Below are positions 1-2,916 of a stretch of DNA of 5,314 nucleotides, piece after piece. The stretch's first letter is position 1, and the number at the start of each line of letters is the position of its first letter. The notes below the pieces were generated by a model that worked only from the letters and a program-made list of their open reading frames with translations, ran no database searches and was not told the origin of the DNA. The translations under genes and the position numbers were made by a program. Source of the DNA: Phycisphaerae bacterium (GTDB taxonomy: Bacteria > Planctomycetota > Phycisphaerae > Phycisphaerales > UBA1924); assembly GCA_016794945.1 (NCBI GenBank), contig JAEUIX010000096.1, positions 1-5,314 on the forward strand, written 5' to 3'.

Positions 1-267
1 GTTGCGGTCGATCAAGGGGAGCGTGTGCACGTCGACCCAGAGCATCTGCGGGGACAGCCCCAGGCCCAGCAGCCGCTGCTTGCACAACTGCAGCGCTGCG
101 CTGCGCTGCTGGCGCGAGCAGCGGTGCAGGAACGGCAGCCCCCACAGGTTCCGCGCCAGCCGCACCCGCGAGGAGATCACCACGTCGGCGTGCGAGCCGC
201 TGGAGCGCAGCCACTGCGCGCCGCGCTGCACCGCCTCGACCGACATGGGGCTGTGCGGGGCGTTCAT
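1..267 (-). CDS. mcsB: Protein arginine kinase McsB, N-terminal part (truncated by window edge)
   Basis: This is the first 89 codons of an ATP:guanido phosphotransferase-family protein arginine kinase; the rest lies to the left of the window. The hallmark is ISSRVRLARNL at residues 31-41, followed by a GLPF segment. In this family the Ser-Ser-Arg-x-Arg stretch (here R34 and R36) contacts the nucleotide phosphates. The sequence before it (QWLRSSG...ADVV) also fits the McsB N-terminus. McsB phosphorylates arginine side chains of cytosolic proteins, known in Firmicutes to target them to ClpCP and to inactivate CtsR. The ATG at 267-265 was chosen because it overlaps the mcsA stop as ATGA and has an AGGGGG 8 nt upstream; the in-frame Met8 is a less likely start. 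The catalytic residues further on cannot be seen, so activity is inferred from family membership. Confidence 0.93.
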   Translation of the reverse strand, partial: MNAPHSPMSVEAVQRGAQWLRSSGSHADVVISSRVRLARNLWGLPFLHRCSRQQRSAALQLCKQRLLGLGLSPQMLWVDVHTLPLIDRN

Positions 268-950
268 GCCGTCGGCCCCCTGCCGGTGCGCCCGGGCTCG
301 GCCGGCGGCACGTCGGGATCGCCCAGCCGGCGCAGCTCGTCGCGGATCTGCGCGGCGCGCTCGTACTGCTCATCGCCGATCGCGGCCGCCAGCAGCTTGC
401 GCAGCGCCACGATCCGCCGCTGCCGCTCGGCCACCGGCATCGCCTGCGGCGCCGGCGCATCGCTCCGCGCCGCCGGAGTCCGCCCGCGCGCCGCCCCCGC
501 CTCGGCCGGCGGCTCCGCCGGCGCCGGCGCTGGCGCTGGTGCCCCGGGTTGCTGGCGCTGCGCCGCGACCTGCTGCGTCAGGCGGCGCGGCTTCTTGCCC
601 GCGTGGTGCGCCCCGCCCTCGTGCGCCCGTTCCAGCAGCGGGCCCAGCGACGGCTCGAACGCCGCGTAGCAGTCCGGGCAGCCCAGCAGCCCCGACTCCT
701 TGAACTTGGCGTACGTCAGCCCGCAGCTCGGGCAGGCCGCCGCGGCGACGGGGCCTGCCGCCTGGCCCGGGACCGGGGGTTTCCCGGTGGTCATGAACTG
801 GCTCAGCAGGCTGGTGAGCGGGGCGGCGGGGTTGATGGAGATGCCCGCCTCGCGCGCGCAGCGTTCGCAGAGGTGCCGCTCGCTGACCTTGCCGGCACGG
901 ATCGTCTGCTCGTGGACCGTTGCTTCCTGGTCGCAGAGGTCGCACTTCAT
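264..950 (-). CDS. mcsA: McsA-like zinc-binding UVR-domain protein, activator of McsB
   Basis: The product is 228 aa, slightly longer than typical McsA. It starts with a CxxC zinc-ribbon half (C3, C6), matched by C28 and C31. A second pair of CxxC motifs follows (C73/C76 and C91/C94, in the contexts CPSCG and GCPDCY). A Pro/Ala-rich linker occupies about residues 135-172. A UVR motif lies at about 176-210, with the typical LL...Y..AA.IRDEL pattern. In Firmicutes McsA binds and activates the arginine kinase McsB and modulates CtsR. The 3' end overlaps mcsB by four bases (ATGA), which argues for one operon and coupled translation. I chose the ATG at 950-948 because family members begin with M-x-C-x-x-C. 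An in-frame ATG at 986-984 would add 12 residues of no family character. Neither start has a Shine-Dalgarno; a candidate promoter places the transcript start almost on the 950 ATG. The long Ala/Pro linker is the main oddity and probably reflects the high-GC genome. Confidence 0.9.
   Translation of the reverse strand: MKCDLCDQEATVHEQTIRAGKVSERHLCERCAREAGISINPAAPLTSLLSQFMTTGKPPVPGQAAGPVAAAACPSCGLTYAKFKESGLLGCPDCYAAFEPSLGPLLERAHEGGAHHAGKKPRRLTQQVAAQRQQPGAPAPAPAPAEPPAEAGAARGRTPAARSDAPAPQAMPVAERQRRIVALRKLLAAAIGDEQYERAAQIRDELRRLGDPDVPPAEPGRTGRGPTA
276..281 (-). promoter_or_regulatory. Shine-Dalgarno-like site for mcsB inside the mcsA 3' end
   Basis: AGGGGG on the minus strand lies 8 nt upstream of the mcsB ATG, within the last codons of mcsA. 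It supports the first ATG of mcsB, the one that overlaps the mcsA TGA, as the true start. It also suggests re-initiation or coupled translation. In such GC-rich DNA a purine run can occur by chance, so support is moderate. Confidence 0.5.
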
Positions 951-958
951 CTGAGCCA

Positions 959-986
959 AGGGTAGGTCGCGCTGGAACGTTGTCAT
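959..986 (-). promoter_or_regulatory. Candidate leftward promoter for mcsA-mcsB (possibly leaderless transcript)
   Basis: On the minus strand, ATGACA (986-981, one mismatch to TTGACA) is followed after 16 nt by TACCCT (964-959, matching TAnnnT). Eight bases separate this -10 from the mcsA ATG at 950, so transcription would begin at or just before the start codon. That agrees with the absence of any Shine-Dalgarno upstream of mcsA. It would also put the alternative ATG at 986 upstream of the transcript. The -10 is weak, so this is a hypothesis. Confidence 0.35.
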
Positions 987-1007
987 CGGCCAAGGGCGTG
1001 GTAGGCT
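980..1007 (+). promoter_or_regulatory. Candidate sigma-70-type extended -10 promoter for the fibre-like gene
   Basis: TTGTCA (980-985) and TAGGCT (1002-1007) are separated by 16 bp. The -10 is preceded by TGG (999-1001), giving a TGn extended -10. The predicted start is near 1013-1015, leaving a leader of about 35 nt that contains the Shine-Dalgarno of the gene at 1050. Its -35 occupies the same bases as the candidate -35 of the leftward promoter. The element order and spacing are good; no experimental evidence is available. Confidence 0.55.
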
Positions 1008-1037
1008 GCACGTGGGCGTTCGTGCCAAGCCCGATTC

Positions 1038-1043
1038 GGGGAG
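1038..1043 (+). promoter_or_regulatory. Ribosome binding site of the fibre-like gene
   Basis: GGGGAG lies 6 nt upstream of the ATG at 1050 and fixes that start. The next residues form a signal peptide, which agrees. The contrast with mcsA, which has no such site, suggests the two divergent genes initiate translation differently. Confidence 0.7.
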
Positions 1044-1049
1044 ACTGCC

Positions 1050-2897
1050 ATGTTCCATCGCCGCCGCGTGTTCGCCGCACTCGCAATGGCCTGCGCCGGC
1101 CTTGGCCACGCGCACGCCCAGCCTCTGACGACGGCGTTGACCTACCAGGGCGAACTGCGCAACGGGGGCACGCCGGTGGGCGGGCCGGTGGACCTGCGCT
1201 TCCGCCTGTACTCGGCGGCGGTCGGCGGCGCCCAGGTCGGACCGGAACTCTCGGCGTTGAACCTCACGCCCGCCGACGGACGCTTCACCGCGACGCTCGA
1301 CTTCGGCGCAAGCGCGCTCGACGGCCAGCGCCGCTGGCTGGAGATCGACGTGCGCCCCGCCGGCGGGGGCGCGTACACCACGCTGGCGCCCCGCCAGGAA
1401 CTGACCGTCGCTCCGCACGCGGCGGTGGCGCTGTCGGCCAAGGCCGCGCCGTGGAGCGGGCTGACCGGCGTTCCGGCGGGTTTCGCCGACGGCGCCGACG
1501 ACGGCTTCACCATCGCCGGGCAGGGCCTGCAGGGGTCGGGCCAGTCTTTGTCGCTCGACCTGGCGTTCACCGACAACCGGTACTTCCAACCCGCGGTGCA
1601 GGGCCTGGCGGGAGACGTCTTCGGCTACGTGGGCAACGTCACGGTGTCGCGACTGCTTACCCGGCCGCTGGCGCTCAGCGCCCAGAACCCCGCCAACAAC
1701 GATGTGCTGACCTGGGACATCAACCAGGGCGGCTGGGCGCCCAAGCCGACGCAGCACTGGCCGCCCGGCCAGGGCATGCAGCAGATCACCGGGTCGTACG
1801 CCGTGGACTTCGCGGTGCTCGACGCCCGCTACATGGGGCAGAACCCGATCCTCGGCGGCGATCTCTCGGGCCTCGCCAGCGCCGCGAGCGTCAACGCCCT
1901 GCGCGGGCGGGCGGTCTCGGGCGCTGCGCCGACCCTCAACCAGGTGCTGAAGTGGAACGGGTCGGAGTGGGCGCCCGCGGGCGATGCCGGCACCGTCTTC
2001 TCCGCCGGCTCGGGGCTGCAACTGGCCGGCGGGGTGCTGTCGCTGAACTTCTCGACGCTCAGTTCGCAGTACGTCGACGAATCGCAGTCGGCCGGCGGCG
2101 ACGCGACGGGCACGTTCGGCGCGCTGCAGATCACCGGCCTGCGCACGCGCCCGGTCAGCGCGGCGGCGCCGGCCCTCAGCGACGTGCTGAAGTGGAACGG
2201 CGCCCAGTGGGCGCCCGCCCCCGACGCCAACAGCATCTACACCGCCGGGGCGGGCCTGACGCTCTCGGGCGGGGCGTTCTCGATCAGCGCCGGCGGCGTG
2301 ACGCCGCTGATGCTGGCCGCGGACAGCGCGGGCCTGGCGAGAGTGACCAACTCGGCTATGTCGGTCGCGTCGGGCAACGTCGGCGTGGGCGCCGGCACGC
2401 CGACCAGCCAGCTGCACGTGTTCGGCAACCTCGCCGTCACCGGCAGCGTGCTGCTGACGCCGCAGACCCGCACCTGGAGCGCGCCGTTCAGCGCCTGGGC
2501 GCCCGGGTTCGGCACGCCGACGGACATCAATTACGTCTCCAACGGCATCGTCGGCCAGTCGCTGTTTACCACCTACACGTTCGAGATGCCGCTGAACCTG
2601 CCGCAGGGCGCCACCGTGTCGGCCATGGCCTTCTGGGCCCTGGACAACAACGGCAACGACTTCACGTTCTCGATCGTGCGCATCCCCCACGACGGTTCGG
2701 CGCTCGCGTCCACCGTCATGCCATCCTCCGGCTCGGCCGCGGGGGTGCGGTCCTTCAGCACCGCCGTCAACGTGCCCATCGACAACACGACGAGCGCCTA
2801 CCGGCTGCGCGCCGTGTGGAACACCGGCAGTTCGGCCGGCACCCTGCGACTGCACGGCGTGGCCATCACCTACCAGGTCAGCGCACCGCTGCCGTAG
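1050..2897 (+). CDS. Secreted fibre-like repeat protein of unknown function
   Basis: The product is 615 aa and I cannot name a specific function. Residues 1-23 are a Sec signal peptide: an RRR n-region, an Ala-rich core and an AHA cleavage site before Gln24. Residues 31-130 form a beta-rich domain opening with LTYQGEL and containing DLRFRLY, WLEI.VRPAGG and LAPRQELTVAPHA. This type heads many large bacterial secreted proteins with fibre-like stalks. Residues 178 to about 420 are three tandem repeats of about 80 aa: each opens with a Tyr (178, 261, 341), passes through GGDL/GD, and ends near DVLKWNG..WAPA. At about 444-470 is a neck segment (VGVG..TPTSQLHVFGNL), a pattern usually seen before tail-spike or S74 chaperone domains. 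No S74 domain follows. Instead about 140 residues form an unrecognised, probably beta-sandwich domain ending YQVSAPLP. The protein is probably exported and possibly surface-attached or trimeric; that is inference. It has no dockerin-like tag, unlike its convergent neighbour. Confidence 0.85.
   Translation: MFHRRRVFAALAMACAGLGHAHAQPLTTALTYQGELRNGGTPVGGPVDLRFRLYSAAVGGAQVGPELSALNLTPADGRFTATLDFGASALDGQRRWLEIDVRPAGGGAYTTLAPRQELTVAPHAAVALSAKAAPWSGLTGVPAGFADGADDGFTIAGQGLQGSGQSLSLDLAFTDNRYFQPAVQGLAGDVFGYVGNVTVSRLLTRPLALSAQNPANNDVLTWDINQGGWAPKPTQHWPPGQGMQQITGSYAVDFAVLDARYMGQNPILGGDLSGLASAASVNALRGRAVSGAAPTLNQVLKWNGSEWAPAGDAGTVFSAGSGLQLAGGVLSLNFSTLSSQYVDESQSAGGDATGTFGALQITGLRTRPVSAAAPALSDVLKWNGAQWAPAPDANSIYTAGAGLTLSGGAFSISAGGVTPLMLAADSAGLARVTNSAMSVASGNVGVGAGTPTSQLHVFGNLAVTGSVLLTPQTRTWSAPFSAWAPGFGTPTDINYVSNGIVGQSLFTTYTFEMPLNLPQGATVSAMAFWALDNNGNDFTFSIVRIPHDGSALASTVMPSSGSAAGVRSFSTAVNVPIDNTTSAYRLRAVWNTGSSAGTLRLHGVAITYQVSAPLP
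1581..2311 (+). repeat. Three tandem ~240-bp repeats encoding ~80-aa fibre modules
   Basis: The core coding for DVL.W begins at 1704, 1944 and 2184, an exact 240-bp spacing. Copies 2 and 3 share the 17-base run gtgctgaagtggaacgg. Opening Tyr codons are at 1581, 1830 and 2070; copy 1 is 9 bp longer. Copy 1 has diverged most (DVLTWD instead of DVLKWN). A partial fourth unit (GAGLTLSGG, resembling GSGLQLAGG of the previous unit) leads into the neck region. The pattern fits internal duplication of a protein module, not an intergenic repeat. Confidence 0.8.
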
Positions 2898-2915
2898 CGC
2901 CGCGGCGCCGGCGCC
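2897..2915. terminator. Nested GC palindromes between convergent genes, possible bidirectional terminator
   Basis: Only 19 bp separate the two convergent stop codons. They contain two overlapping perfect 12-base palindromes, gcgccgcggcgc (2897-2908) and ggcgccggcgcc (2904-2915). Either could form a short, very stable hairpin on both strands. There is no T-tract and no real loop, so it is not a classical intrinsic terminator, and in GC-rich DNA such palindromes arise easily. Confidence 0.3.
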
Positions 2916-2916
2916 C

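Noticed and set aside
2..703. Plus-strand frames opposite mcsB and mcsA
   Set aside because: They are antisense to two recognisable conserved genes and their translations are Arg/Ala/Pro-rich without motifs.
984..986. Alternative mcsA start 12 codons upstream
   Set aside because: The extra residues are not family-like, there is no ribosome site, and the best leftward promoter begins at this point, so the ATG at 950 is preferred.
1065..1096. Lipoprotein signal (Cys15 within the leader)
   Set aside because: The residues before Cys15 (LAMA) do not make a good lipobox, and a clear AHA signal peptidase I site follows at residue 23.
2380..2460. Phage tail fibre or prophage remnant
   Set aside because: The neck motif is tail-spike-like, but the protein has a Sec signal peptide, no S74 domain and no phage genes nearby; a cellular secreted protein fits better.
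951..2855. Long minus-strand open frame continuing upstream of mcsA, opposite the fibre gene
   Set aside because: It is Arg/Gly/Ala-rich with no domain character and lies antisense to a gene with signal peptide, ribosome site and repeats. It is an artefact of high GC leaving few stop codons; mcsA proper starts at 950.
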